Part shown: positions 12,400 to 23,585 of the stretch, one piece after another
Numbering within the stretch: position 1 is the stretch's first letter
How the letters are laid out: the number at the start of each line of letters is the position of its first letter
NCBI GenBank assembly: GCA_020137815.1
Contig: CM035353.1
Location: 7,595,298-7,659,297 of the forward strand
Reading direction: 5' to 3'
DNA length: 64,000 nucleotides
Origin: Hormiphora californensis
Taxonomy: Eukaryota > Ctenophora > Tentaculata > Cydippida > Pleurobrachiidae
Translations under genes and position numbers: made by a program
The notes under the pieces: generated by a model
Databases searched by the model: none
What the model was told of the DNA's origin: nothing
What the model saw: the letters and a program-made list of their open reading frames with translations, nothing else

Positions 12400-14420
12400 T
12401 ATCGTTTGCTGCTCGACATTTTGTCACGTTTTTTGAGCTTCTACCTACACCCCCCCCTTTTGAGGACGCTCCACCACCATATTCCGCCACACAACTAATG
12501 TAACATGCCTGCCCCGATAAGAGGAACTGATCCCGAGATAATTACTGAAATTCTCGATGCTGAAACTGAAGAGGAGGCCAAGAAACTCGCCAAGACCTAC
12601 TCAGAAAAGCCCCCGCGGACGAATGACGATAAACTGTTCTGCCATGTTATACAAAAGAGCTATCAACGGAGAGCTGTCAACGTAGAAACATAATGTTCTC
12701 GAAAGCTTCTTTCAATTTTAATTGATTTAGTATCATTATATCGGTAATTATCTTGTTAAAGCAAACGCGATCCGAGTATGAAGACTGCAGTTGATGGAAG
12801 GAGCATCACAGTTGACCCCAGTGTCCTCATTCAGAGGTCACTAGCACATGCACCCAGACTTGACACTGATTGTACACTACGGGAGTTATGAAGTATAAAC
12901 GGTTCATGTACATGTCTTATCTTCGAATTAAAAAGGCGAAAAATTTGAAAAGTAGGATGCTATTAGCCAAGAGTCAAGATGAACGTATCAGACCCCTTGA
13001 AGAAAAGAACCTCCGATCTGAACCTTATTCTTGCCGGACCACATTGATCCCAGTCTTTTCAATACCCCCATAGCAGCGGGGACTTTTAACAGTTAAAGTA
13101 CCCGGGAACTACAAATGATTGGTATTAGGGAGGCGATTAAAAAACACCGCCCTACCAATCCCCCCACTCCCAGTTTGCTGCTAATGCATTGTCTTACCCG
13201 ACCTTATTCCCATCGATACCAAAAGACTTCAAGGGACCCAATAAACTCTAACTGTACTTTTATTTTAATAAACAGGAAACGGGAAAGAAATAAGGCTACT
13301 AGTCCTCGAAACTGGCCGCTCGTCACAATTGGTGACTTCAGAGTTCAGTGAAAGTTCTTTGGAAGATGAGGGCCCTATTATCAGCAGTGAACACCAAGAC
13401 ACAATGGGACGATGTGTGTCGGGAGTTCCAGAACTTAAAAGGAAGCTACAAGAAGAGTCCAGCATGTATAAGCCAGCCATGCTGTATGGTAAGCGGTTCT
13501 ACTCCCGTGTAGAAATGACACATCTTGTAAGCCGCCTGTGGAAATTCATTCTTAAAGGTTAGTTCTACCCGTTCAACTAACAAAGACTTGTTATTGACTC
13601 TTGGTGCTAATACCTTTTCTACGGAAGATATCTATATTATAAACTGAGCCAAGTTACTGAGCCAAGTTAATAGAAGACCTGATGGGTCTTACCACGGTGA
13701 AACCTCGACTAGATATAGTTTTTTGGAGACCGGACCTAGGTTACGTATTTTTGACCGAGGAATCCGAAAAACCGTGGTAACTGTCATTCTCCCCTCTAGC
13801 TCACTGATACGGGGTCGCAACCATATTCCCGTTTGTGTATTGTAATGATATATCTGGGTTTGTTGCCAAGGTACATGAGCTGCGGGGATTCGAACAGGAT
13901 GATCTGGCACTGAAAATCGGTATTGACAATGGCAAAGGATTTTTGAAAGTGACACTAACCGCCTACGATCCAGCTTCCTTGGGTAGCACTGCAGGCACCT
14001 CACGTCATACCAGAAGCCAGGGAATAGGAGGTGATTTTGAGTCATCGAGACTGACTGCCGACTGGTCGCCAAAAGGTGTTTATTTTGGCTGTTGCTCCCC
14101 AACTCCCGGAAAATTACTTCAATCTGGAGTCAACTTGCACTGGACAATGTAAACTACCTTCTTACTGGTGACTTGAAGGTTCTAAATCTGGTGGCAGGCG
14201 TCATGAGCGGCAGTGCAAAATACCCCTGTGTTTATTGCCACGCCATGAAGGAAGTTCTCTGTTTTATACGATCATTAACTCGGAGAACTAACACCAACGT
14301 CAACCACTACACCACCAACTACAAATCGGCCGGGGGAGACAGGGACTCTGCCAAAAAAATTATATACCAATTAGGAAATATTAAAGCAAAAGCGAGTATG
14401 AAGATTGCAGTCATGATGTG
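12400..14420 (+). pseudogene. Decayed DNA-transposon copy with MPxxxRGTDPE-type ORF and DDE-like remnant
   Basis: 12,505 begins an ATG frame of 62 codons whose first 37 residues (MPAPIRGTDPEIITEILDAE and on to KLAKTYSEKPP) closely match the minus-strand protein at 37,100-37,357. The DNA just upstream also matches that copy (GAGCTTCTACCTAC, then TTTTGAGGACGCT). Further on, 13,835-14,150 reads LKIGIDNGKGFLKVTLTAYD, and a frame from 14,092 reads NVNYLLTGDLKVLNLVAGVM followed by YPCVYCH. This order resembles uncharacterised transposase-like proteins scattered in cnidarian and other invertebrate genomes (D-G-x-GFLK, then LTGDLK, then a CxxC motif); that is from memory and the family name is uncertain. 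Frames are broken by several shifts and stops, so the copy is dead. Termini were not found. Confidence 0.5.
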
Positions 14421-14677
14421 AGGAGCCCAGTGTCAAAGTTCGGGTATCCAGGGATCCTGGCTGCTAGTCAATTTTATCGCCAAGATATCTAGTCAATTTT
14501 CTAAAATGGGAAAATTATAGTGAGACTATGGTATATTTACTGTTGTAGCACATTTAAAAAAACAAGGTAAATAGGGATGACAAACTTCAAATCACCATCT
14601 ATGTATTTTCTCTAATTTACAGAACATTGTTTTTCTCTGATTTTCACCAATCACCATCTCCATTCTTACATTTTCCA

Positions 14678-14742
14678 TCAGTGGTGTAGTGGTTACACCA
14701 TGGACTCTCACCCCGATCGTCTGGGTTCGAATCCGGATGGGG
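14678..14742 (+). repeat. tRNA-like sequence (Glu-CTC-like), SINE head or pseudo-tRNA
   Basis: The Pol III A-box-like TGGTGTAGTGG and an exact B-box GGTTCGAATCC are spaced as in a tRNA, with a CTCTCAC anticodon-loop-like segment between them. Acceptor and T stems do not pair properly, so it is not a functional tRNA. A T-run (CTTTTTAC) follows about 15 bp downstream. Confidence 0.55.
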
Positions 14743-15037
14743 TGATTTGGCTTACTTTTTACTTTCATGATTTTTCTCTCTCTATATTCATTCTAGTGTG
14801 TTGTAACATGACACTGATATCATCACAATATCATAGAAGAACGCTCGTCAGTGCATATATGTGTGAGATCTCTCTCATAGGTGCCAGGATCTCTAGTCGG
14901 TAGAGAGGGAGCCTAGGAGGTATCCTGTGCTAGTCATGGATCCCGCCGCGCATGATAAGCTAATTGCTGAAAAGTCATGCTTTGTAGACTAGAGATCCAA
15001 ACATTTTATAGAGCGCTGAATAATGAAACTGGCACAA

Positions 15038-15110
15038 AGGTTGGTGGTCGAGTGGTACAATTCTCGCCTGTCAAGCGGGCGACCCGGGTTCGATCCCCAG
15101 GATTGACAAA
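15038..15110 (+). repeat. tRNA-like sequence (Gly-type body, GTC anticodon), pseudo-tRNA or SINE head
   Basis: TGGTCGAGTGGTACAATTCT, then CGCC and the loop CTGTCAA, then GCGGG closely follow metazoan tRNA-Gly(GCC), but the loop reads GTC. The anticodon stem is intact, the T arm has one mismatch, and the 7-bp acceptor does not pair at all. A Pol III terminator-like run of 10 Ts lies at 15,122-15,131. Confidence 0.6.
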
Positions 15111-15584
15111 CATCCAAGAAATTTTTTTTTAATTTTTAAAAAATGTAACCCTTTGTTATTATACAATAATCTAGTTATTTAATCAATTTGTTGAAACTTT
15201 ATTATTAAAAGAGAAAAATTTGTTTCCTTCCTAGTCAAATTTTGTAAACAAGAATAAATGCATTATGTTTCATAATGCTATGTTTCCCCGCCAACCTTTC
15301 ATTTCTAACACGAAGGCGGGACAGACATTTCGGATCATTTATAAATCAAGCAAACAGTATAGAACAAATCCTTGTGTTTTAGTAGCACTAAATTGCGCGC
15401 CACATTGCGGAATTGCGCGGCACACAATTCCTGAAAACGTGTTAATGAAGTGGTTTATGAAGGAGCAGGTTGTTGTTGTGTGCGCGGCTCTAGTTGCTAC
15501 ATGTTGCCCCTCGCAACCTGAAACGGGACAAGAGAGCTGACTTGCTACACATAGTCACTATATCCGTTTAGATTTCTAAACCCC

Positions 15585-15637
15585 TATGCCTTTTTGCAAA
15601 AGGCATCCGGGTGAAGGCCTTCGGCCTTCACCCGGGC
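15585..15637. repeat. Two adjacent short hairpins
   Basis: First: ATGCCTTTT-TGC-AAAAGGCAT. Second: CCGGGTGAAGGCC-TTC-GGCCTTCACCCGG, a 13-bp perfect stem with a 3-nt loop. They lie back to back in otherwise unremarkable DNA, perhaps as an element terminus. Confidence 0.8.
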
Positions 15638-15810
15638 GGGGAAAAAATTCAGGATCCTAGTCGGATTAAGATACTTTGACACTGGGGTGAGGAGTATCAC
15701 AGTTTACCCCAGTGTCCTCATTCAGAGGTCACTAGCACATGCATCCAGAACATGTAGACCAGACCTGATATGCAGACCAGACCTGACCAGGACACTGATT
15801 GTACTGATCA

Positions 15811-16220
15811 GTGATGACCCATGAAATTTGTTTCCATGTGAATGAATTAAATTTAAAAAGAGTTCTAACTTTTGTATTTCTATTTCCAGTTTGACACTGA
15901 AACGAACCGTGCTGTGACAACCAAGTTCAGGGAGAAACGCCTCTTTACATCTAAGGTACCTGTAACTGCTACAGTTCACAAATCACAAGGTTAACCTCCT
16001 GATGGAGAAGACTAGATGTGACAGCAAGAAAAGAGGAGAAGGCTGAAAAAGCGGCAGTGGATATTTTGGGAAAGGACACAGCGCCCATTATTCAACAGTA
16101 GTTAACGCTGCCATCGTTACACCTCTTCCGAAGAAGTACAGTGACCGATGGCGAAAAGTTTAATCTCATTGTAAGTTTAAATACGGATTGAATTGACTTA
16201 CGTTTATTCTAAGGAGCTAA
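15811..16220 (+). repeat. Diverged duplicate, copy 1 (partner near 21,896-22,346)
   Basis: Two blocks are shared in the same order and strand with 21,896-22,346. One is the segment ending TTCCAGTTTGACACTGAAAC and GAACCGTG. The other is a 150-bp block starting AAAGGACACAGCGCCCATTA and ending at TCTAAGGAGCTAAGTAA. In copy 1 the frame after the AG reads FDTETNRAVTTKFREKRL and then VPVTATVHKSQG. The HKSQG end resembles a motif near the end of Pif1-like helicases, but the match is too short to name it. 12,791-12,890 shares CCCCAGTGTCCTCATTCAGA plus following sequence with 15,700-15,745, so these fragments probably come from one element family. Confidence 0.6.
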
Positions 16221-17130
16221 GTAATTCAGTTGACCCCTGTACGATTGTACGGGTCCAAATGAGTATCTAGCACACTCGCACTTTCTTCTATAAAGATGTA
16301 GGTATTAACTTTAATCAATAAAGCGTCGAAGAGAACCTTCCCCCGTACAGTAAATTCGAAAGCCGTGCTTCCCATTCAGAGGCAACCTGTCGAAGTAGGA
16401 AGAGCTCTAAGACAGATCATGGGAAGCACCGGCCCCATAATCCATCGCTATAATCAGACAAAAGGTCTGCGAGGATCAATGCGTTAGGCATCCAGGCGGA
16501 ACTAGTGGCGACAAAGCAGGAAACAAAAGAGATACCAATTAGGAAAGTAAGCCCGGGGAGAAGATGAGAGGATCACCGCCACCCTCATCGTTATCCAGGG
16601 AATGAATGATGCCTATCAGGCGTACCACAAGAAGAGCGAATGAAGGAAGAATAGGAGTATCAGAAGATTTAGAAAGGCGTCTTCCCTTAGTAAAGGACCC
16701 AATAAGATGCCAATAAGAGCCGGGATGAATTGGGGCAAACATCTCGATTTGCTAGTTACTTGAAGATGTCTAGGAAGCGAACTGCGAAGCAGGCGATATG
16801 ACATGCTTCTTTTAGCATCAGTATAATTTTAAAAGTCGAAATCTCTATCATGGACTCCAATAACCAGGGCCCATGTCCAGTTCTACCTACCTGCCCATGC
16901 TCCGTTCTTTCCGATTGTATAGTGTATACCCATATATGTGTTCCTTTACTTATTCATACGTTAGTGTTATTTAATTAATCTTATCTGATTACATAGTTCA
17001 TAAAAAACATATATATTTTGTGTATTGCAATAAATCAATTAATAATTATCTATGAGTATTAACATTACAACTACATGGCCTGCGGGGACTGCCTAGGTCG
17101 AGCACCCTGCCCCAAAGACAGATCCAGAGT
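16221..17130. other. No gene supported
   Basis: Short frames only, on both strands, with no recognisable motif. 16,940-17,050 is AT-rich. Confidence 0.5.
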
Positions 17131-17132
17131 AG

Positions 17133-17932
17133 AGCAGGCCCGGACAGCAAGGTGTGAACCTCCGACAGACTCTCCAGATAGATTCGGAGGCCCACCTGGT
17201 GGAGGCCGTAGAAGCTGAAGTGGAGGACGAGTCACCTGCAGGGCCGTCCAACCGGGGAAAGCGGAAGAAAGCCTTCCGCAAGGGTGAGTCGGTCACCTGT
17301 CAACCAACCGAGGAGGACATAGAGGAATCCCGGACCGCTCCCACGTCCATCATCACTCCCCTGGACACCAGAGGCTGGGAGGACGCCCCTCTCGTAATGG
17401 AGGTCGAAATCAAGATATCAGAGGAAGAAGAGGCAGCAATCCTGCTCGAGCCCAGCACGGTTTCTCCCGCGTGGGCTACCTCCTCCACCCCTCCAACCTC
17501 TACCGCCCCTCCGACCCCAATCCCGGAACCAGTTACAGATTCTCCTGTAACTGAGCCCGTCACAGCTCCGGACCAGACGACAGCTCCTGACACCAGGACT
17601 GCCCCACCTACCCCTGCCGCAGTTGAACAGGAAGAGGCCCTTACCGCACCGCTCCAGGAGACAGTTTCGACTGCCTCCTCGAGTCTCGACCCCCATGGAC
17701 ACCTCCTCAGGGACGGATCTACCTGTCCCAAACTTTGCGTCACCATCCAGGGCGGGTCCAGCACCCCTGTACATGCAGCCACCACCCTTGACCCCCAGGG
17801 CCCAGGCATTACAACATGGTGGAGGAGCTGCAGTTGGAGACGGAGATCCGAAGAGCGGAGTACGATACGGTAAGGAAGTTACATGAAGAAACTGGCGCCC
17901 GTCTCATCCCTCCCCCTGTACTGGCTTTGTAA
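17133..17932 (+). pseudogene. Pro/Thr/Ser-rich transposon-type protein with charged C-terminal helix, frame-shifted
   Basis: A frame open from 17,133 (no ATG; probably entered by splicing) runs to 17,873. It encodes an acidic start (VEAVEAEVEDESP), a basic patch (RGKRKKAFRKG) and a long Pro/Thr/Ala linker rich in TAPPTP and PVTEPVT. In another frame, 17,816-17,932 has an ATG and gives a helical, charged tail (EELQLETEIRRAEYD, then VRKLHEETGARL) ending in PPPVLAL and TAA. Such a low-complexity linker plus amphipathic tail is typical of Myb/SANT-type accessory proteins of PIF/Harbinger elements. A Harbinger-like transposase scrap lies at 25.7 kb. No Myb repeat is visible here, so the assignment is inference. 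Confidence 0.35.
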
Positions 17933-18004
17933 ACAATTTGGGCAGATAGGGCTGTTCCCCCTTTTTATGTTATTTTATAATTGTGTGTATAATTTTAATG
18001 TTTT

Positions 18005-18220
18005 TAATGTTTTTTATTTTTTTAGGTTATGTGTCCCAGATCTTATTTCTGTCTAGGCATATATGGTGTATCATGGCGTGGCAATTCCCCGCTTTTTTTC
18101 TTCATTTCTACGTAGCGCACAGAGATTGCCACACTACGATACATTCTGGGCGCCGAGCATTCGAGCCGCGCAATTCGGCCGCTTTTGCGGTCCGAGTTGG
18201 GCGGTTGGGATGGTCGTGTT
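18005..18220 (+). repeat. Dispersed repeat, copy 1 (partner 32,240-32,400)
   Basis: About 150 bp match 32,247-32,385 in direct orientation: TTTCTGTCTxGGCATAT, GCGTGGCAAT, TTTCTACGTAGCG, then GAGATTGCCACACT and CATTCTGGGCGCCGAGC. GTGGCAATC and GATTGCCAC form an internal inverted pair in each copy, which suggests a shared element terminus or promoter. Confidence 0.75.
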
Positions 18221-18758
18221 CCGGGAAGAACTCGAGATCGACACTTCTTACAAGACACTTTTCCCATATCACCCAGATTGGACTCACGCCATCCCCTCGG
18301 GAACCCTTCATTCATCTACACTCCCATATCCGGTTGTTTATATCTACCTGTGTCACCCAACGCCGCTGGAGGCCCCGGAGCTCGCCACGGAACCTATCAA
18401 CCCGGTGAGTACCAGGATTGACCTACAACTTGAGGAAACCGCCGCCAAAAACGTCCTGTGTCTCTGCGTTCGACAATATTTTCTATCTGTAAAAACACTT
18501 CATTTCATGGGACACTCAAAGTTCTACTCCATTCTTACTGAAGCAGAAGTTTCAGAGATAGAAACGTTTTTTACCGATAAACAACTTGACGTAAGTACTG
18601 AAACACAAATATCTCCAAATCCCATTACAACACCTAACCCTTGGCAAAATCAACCTCCTCAACCCCCATAGGTATCTATCCAGCCTAATTGGTCAGCCCG
18701 CACGATTATCGCGACTGGGGAGATCCCTGACAACATCCTCGGTGTAGAGGAAGAATAA
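18063..18758 (+). CDS. Unidentified two-exon ORF, about 204 aa
   Basis: An ATG at 18,063 opens a frame through 18,590. An 81-nt intron follows (18,591-18,671, GTAAGT...CCCCATAG) and the join GAC|GTA is in phase. Exon 2 (18,672-18,758) ends ...TGEIPDNILGVEEE, TAA. Without splicing the frame stops inside the intron. The first 50 codons overlap the dispersed repeat, so the true start may be downstream, for example after 18,230. The middle (KTLHFMGHSKFYSILTEAEV, then SEIETFFTDKQLD) is well formed and acidic, with no domain I recognise. It is probably an accessory or transposase-type protein of the surrounding element. Confidence 0.4.
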
Positions 18759-19106
18759 GAAGAAAGAAGATATTTACCGGGATCTTCTGGAAACTCAAGA
18801 ACCTAATGGAGAGTTGGAGTGCTAACGAGGCCCACCGCAACCCCATCGGACCTCGCCGACCTACTAGAACTTCTGCGGCGTGCACTCTGCACGGGAGAAT
18901 TCTTGAAAGAGATTAAGAAGTATAGGAGAGAGTAAATGAACTAAAACTCTGGAGTTGAGAAAGAGAGAGAGAATTGATAAAGACAATTATTTCATTATTG
19001 TTGAGATTTTACTAGGGGTCTGATCGATGTTTATATTTTTATCTATGTCTCATCGCGGTCCAGCCTGATCTTAGGTCTTCTCTCTCTCATAGCGGTATAA
19101 CCTGCA

Positions 19107-19636
19107 ATGAGAGAGGAGACTGTACTCTACACCATCCTCGACATACTCCCAGAGGATTACGTGGCCACACAGATAGCTGGACACCGGAGAACAGAAGTAA
19201 TGGCGTAAGTGACTAGTATAGCTAAACGGATGGATACATCTCGCCCTTAACAAACCACAGTTGATCCTTCATAATCACAATCACCTCCCACAGCTATGTT
19301 AGAGACGGAAGTCAGGTAACTGACCTCAACGCCTGGAAGCATCTTGCAGAAAAATTACCGAAGAAGCTGGGACCCCTGATCCTACCACCCATAACCATGG
19401 GAAGACCCAAACTCACCAGAAAGTCAACAGAAGCGGACCTGAATGGACGAGTGTACATTTTTACATTTCTAGGAGAATGTCGTTTCACCGAGTTGAGACG
19501 GAACCCAGCTATCAGTTACAAGAAGGCAAGTAGACAACTTCTAAAACTAAAACCTCCCCTAATGAACACCACCCAACATTCTCCTCACTATCCCTCAGTA
19601 GGGCATCCCTTTGTGATGATCGAATGGCAGACTTGA
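19107..19636 (+). CDS. Unidentified two-exon ORF, about 146 aa
   Basis: Exon 1 is 19,107-19,204 (MREETVLYTILDILPEDYVA, then TQIAGHRRTEVMA). An 89-nt intron follows (GTAAGT...CTCCCACAG), and exon 2 from 19,294 stays in frame: YVRDGSQVTDLNAWKHLAEK, then LPPITMGRPKLTRKSTEADL and FLGECRFTELRRNP. It stops at 19,636, or is spliced earlier near 19,525. Consensus splice sites and an uninterrupted join argue that this was a real coding unit. No domain is recognised. It lies 350 bp after the previous two-exon ORF on the same strand, so the two may be exons or genes of one element. Confidence 0.35.
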
Positions 19637-20418
19637 TAAAGGGGCCATTCTTTCTCGATTTAAGGACCAGAAAACCAGAAAAGTGAAAATGTAAACAGAT
19701 TGAGATTTGATAAGAGGAGTGGTCTGTGGTTCATAGCCTATTTAACTTAACAATTTAACTTAACAATTAAATCTTAATTGTTATCCATTATTTTTACGGA
19801 TAATTAGCGAGACCATCCTCCCCACACTCCTCGGTCCTGGTGACGGTACGGAAAAGAAAGACGGATTGAAAGTGATGAAGATCTCATCCACGAGGAGGTC
19901 GCATGGGATGTTTCAAAAAGACCCCCACTGTAGCTAATGTTTAAGTATAAAAGTGACTTAAATAATAAACTAACTAAATTCTATCGACATTATTCTAGTA
20001 TATATAACCAGGAAGAAGAGGAAGGACAGGTAGAACCGGCCGACCCGGAGCCAAGGGAGAAAATGGTAGGGATGGAACACCCGGAGACAATGCTGCTGAT
20101 GGAGAACCCTGTGATATAATTGGTGATGATCCGGGAAAAAGTTCATATAAAAAAATGAAATGAGATCACGACGTACTGAAGATGTGATTAGAGGGCACCG
20201 TATGTAGATGATACAGGGGGCACATACCTGGGCCAGTGAGGATTATAGACAGAGAAGACAGGACAGGTCCACCAAGGAGAACTGAGGATAATAATGTGGT
20301 GACAGTGCCAAAAAGGGCAGAAGAGAGGGCAATTGGCGAAAGAAGACGAGGAAACGAACGAGAAAGTGGAGCAGCAACTTTTGGATTTCACTGTCTAGAC
20401 ACGACAGAGTTATAACAT

Positions 20419-20454
20419 AGCTCCTCTGGGAATATAAATATTCCCAGAGGAGCT
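20419..20454. repeat. 17-bp perfect hairpin with 2-nt spacer
   Basis: AGCTCCTCTGGGAATAT, AA, then its exact reverse complement. With essentially no loop it is a cruciform-type palindrome. No other copy was seen in the window. Confidence 0.93.
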
Positions 20455-21895
20455 CTGTAAACAGAATTTGTAAAGAAAGAAGACCAGACTATGGGGCACT
20501 CAGTGGCCACGAGATCTGCGGCCCTCTCCAACTGTTGTAGAGTAATCCTCACAACATGGAGAAACATCCGGCAGTACAGGGGCAGTATGGGGGATCTACT
20601 TTCTTCCTTCAACCCCACCGCCACAAATTGGCCCACCAGTCTTCAACAGTACACCTGAACCCATACCTGCATCGGAGGGAGCTAGACCAAGCCGTACCAA
20701 AATTGATCGAGGACTATCAAGGAGACGAATTGCCCTGTGTTTCTATCCCGTCCGTAGGACGGGTACGGTTTTGATAGTATATATAATAGAGCGTTCGCCG
20801 TCGCTAATTAATTTGAGTCAATGTCAAGGACTGACAGAGAAAGCGAATTTTGCAGTTATACACACAGAATTTGTATCCGACGATGGGATAATACAGGAAC
20901 CTACACGACCACCAAGCAGGACCTGACCGCCGTGCCTTCTATCGTTATAGTTGACTTATCATCGATGTAGTGGTGAGGCTTGGTGGAAGACAGTCTCCAC
21001 CCGCCACCTTCCTGGACTTCTTTATCGTAGAGTTTGAGGGGATCACCAGCTATTACCAGTGAGTCATAATATTAGGTAGTTAGATTTAAAACAAAGATGA
21101 AGAGAGGACCTACTGAAGATACTCAAGGGTAGCACCAGAGCGAGGTTGATCACAGTCATGAGGAGGATCCGAGGCTTCTTTCGGATGGCGATCGTGGTTA
21201 TCAGGACTACAGCTGAGGGCTCTCCAGTGACCGACGACGTAAGGACAGCAACCCTGGCACTCCTATGTACAGGGCTCGTAAAAATGGCGAGTAGGGAAAA
21301 TGGAAGGAAAGATAGAGGGCCAGGATGTGTTGGACGAAAAAAGGAAGCTACAAAGAGAAATATAGAAAGAAAATATACTGGCAGATAAGCATTTTAGATC
21401 CGCCCACCCTTATCTGAATACAGTACCGTGTGAAATCTGTTAATAGGAAAAGGAGAAGGGAAGATGGCAGAATAATATGGAAATTGCTGAGGGCCAGTTT
21501 TACGATGAAATTAACAAGTAACTTGTCGTCATAGAAAAGAGCTGGGGAATACCATGCAAAGTGAAATTGACTAAAAATATATAGAAAATTGTTCAAGGAA
21601 TGCAGTCTAGTAAGTAGTAAAGTAAATGTAAACAGAATAAGTCTCATACTTAGGGTCATCGAGGATCCTGGTGAGCAGTAGTATATGGTCATTGCCCCCG
21701 GCCACCAGCTGTTACATTAGACGAACGGGAACCTGCAGTAGCAACAGATTATGGAAACGGTACCAGGGCCATAATGACGGAGACCTACCAGGACATCTCA
21801 TCGAAATGTTGGCGAGGGTACCAGCAGCCAAAAGCCGGTCCGAACTTCTAACAGCTCTGCGGTTTCTTTCGGTGGACTATGATCACTGATCAGTG

Positions 21896-22346
21896 AATAG
21901 TGATCAGTGATGACTCATGAACAATTTGTTTCCATGAATTGAATTAAAATAGTTCCAACTTCCAATTTCCAGTTTGACACTGAAACGAACCGTGTGACAT
22001 GGTCACACTGCGAGGGACACGAGAAAGTGTCAAATACATGAAGAAGAACACCAAGTTCTGCCACATGGAACAACCACGCTGCCGAAATGAGGTATAGCTG
22101 GAGGAGGTTCGGAACAACACATGGAAATCACGAGGAGGAGAAGAAGATTACCCTTTTGAAGCGGCATGGGGTTGAAGTCGGAGACAAAGGTGAAAGGACA
22201 CAGCGCCCATTATTCAACAGTAGTTAACGCTGCCATCGTTACACCTCTTCCGAAGAAGTACAGTGATCGATGGGGAAAAGTTTAATCTCATTGTAAGTTT
22301 AAATACGGATTGAATTTACTTACGTTTATTCTAAGGAGCTAAGTAA
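21896..22346 (+). repeat. Diverged duplicate, copy 2 (partner 15,811-16,220)
   Basis: It carries the same two blocks as copy 1, with about 190 bp of unshared sequence between them. The 150-bp block from AAAGGACACAGCGCCCATTA to GGAGCTAAGTAA differs by only a few substitutions from copy 1. Confidence 0.65.
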
Positions 22347-22597
22347 GACAGGAGATTGGAAAATGCCAAGTAATCAAAATTCAACGATTGTATTTTCAGC
22401 TCATGGATCACATGTGTGATGAGGCGGGTATGAAGAGCACCGGAAGGATAGTACTGTGGGACTACCCAGCCCTCACATGCTGGAACTCGAGTTTAAGACA
22501 GAACTCTTGAACAGATGAAAGCATTGAAAAGAGTTAAAAGAAAGATTCCATGACCTCTCCGTGTACTTCAGGTGATTATACTTTCAACTATGTACAC

Positions 22598-23585
22598 TAT
22601 CATTATTTGTATGCAATTGTATAATTACAGAGTTTTAACAATAAATATTTTCATTGAAATGTCTTTTTTCCAGTTTTAGAACCAGTGACCCCCGGACCAA
22701 GTTACTGGTGAAGAAGGCAACCCGTCAAAAAAATTTGTCGCACATGACAGTGCAATGGTGAAGCAGTTTTTTAAAAACTGTACAGCGATTGTATTATAAG
22801 TATAAAAGTGTCTTTAATAATCAACTAATCAACTAAATTCTACCGACCATGGCCGAGATCGTGGCCGAGATCGCCGCCAAATTCTTGAATGGTTCGTGAT
22901 TATAATTTATAAACTACATCATGAAACAATTGTATAGACCCTAAAACTTCCGTTGTATTTAATTTGTATAATTTTTAAACTATGAAGACCGACGCTTACT
23001 AGATAATTTTCATGTTTCATCCTAACCATATCGTTATGAGATATTATTCATGATCGGCATATCATATTTCCCTACTGTTGATCATATTTGTATAGAGAGA
23101 AAGTGGGATATGAAGAGAGCTATAAAGAGATATTAAAAATCTTGCTCCTCTTGAAAAGTTACCAAAGATTGAAAAGAGTGGAAAATCTTGGTAACACTAT
23201 CATCATATTTTTGGTAACAGTCACAGTTTAGTACCACGAACGAGCAGACCAACCGGGCAGATATGATATTTATATCTCTCACACTCATATTTCGGTAGAT
23301 GTCACCAAGGAGAACGCTATAGGACAGGACCCCTGGTAGTGAGAAGGCGGCCATTTTACGCTTCCTCCCATAGACCAAAAGAGCTCACTCACCCAGCCAC
23401 CTCCCACCAGACCTATCTATCCCTGCCAGCTACAGAAGAGGACCAACCCATTCCCAGCCAGGAAACTGTCCCTGACCAGGAACCCTCCCCGATACCGGAA
23501 GAGGAGTCTGACCCGCCATTTTTTGTATTCGGTTTAGATAATAATTATTAGTACTTATTTGTAACCAGTTTGGTTTAGGGAACTG
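22598..23585 (+). repeat. Direct duplication of about 1 kb, copy A
   Basis: Copy A runs from TATCATTATTTGTATGCAAT to GGTTTAGGGAACTG and aligns throughout with 24,373-25,558 at high identity with small indels. Its 3' part encodes a C-terminal tail in one frame (HPATSHQT, EEDQPIPSQE, then SDPPFFVFGLDNNY and stop), which is also in copy B. The shared tail suggests both are 3' ends of one element family. Confidence 0.85.

Larger units (their letters stand above)
19637..22597. other. Decayed element sequence, no intact gene
   Basis: No frame with convincing motifs. It contains the 17-bp hairpin at 20,419-20,454 and duplicate copy 2 at 21,896-22,346. An ATG-less frame near 20,670-20,770 reads RRELDQAVPKLIEDYQGDEL and cannot be assigned. 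Confidence 0.5.

Noticed and set aside
15897-15994. HKSQG motif as proof of a Pif1/Helitron helicase
   Set aside because: Only about 30 residues resemble the family end; no other helicase motif or Helitron terminus was found nearby.
17300-17809. Minus-strand 169-codon frame opposite the Pro/Thr-rich ORF
   Set aside because: Mirror of a biased plus-strand coding sequence (GAVEVGG-type composition). The plus strand gives the interpretable protein.
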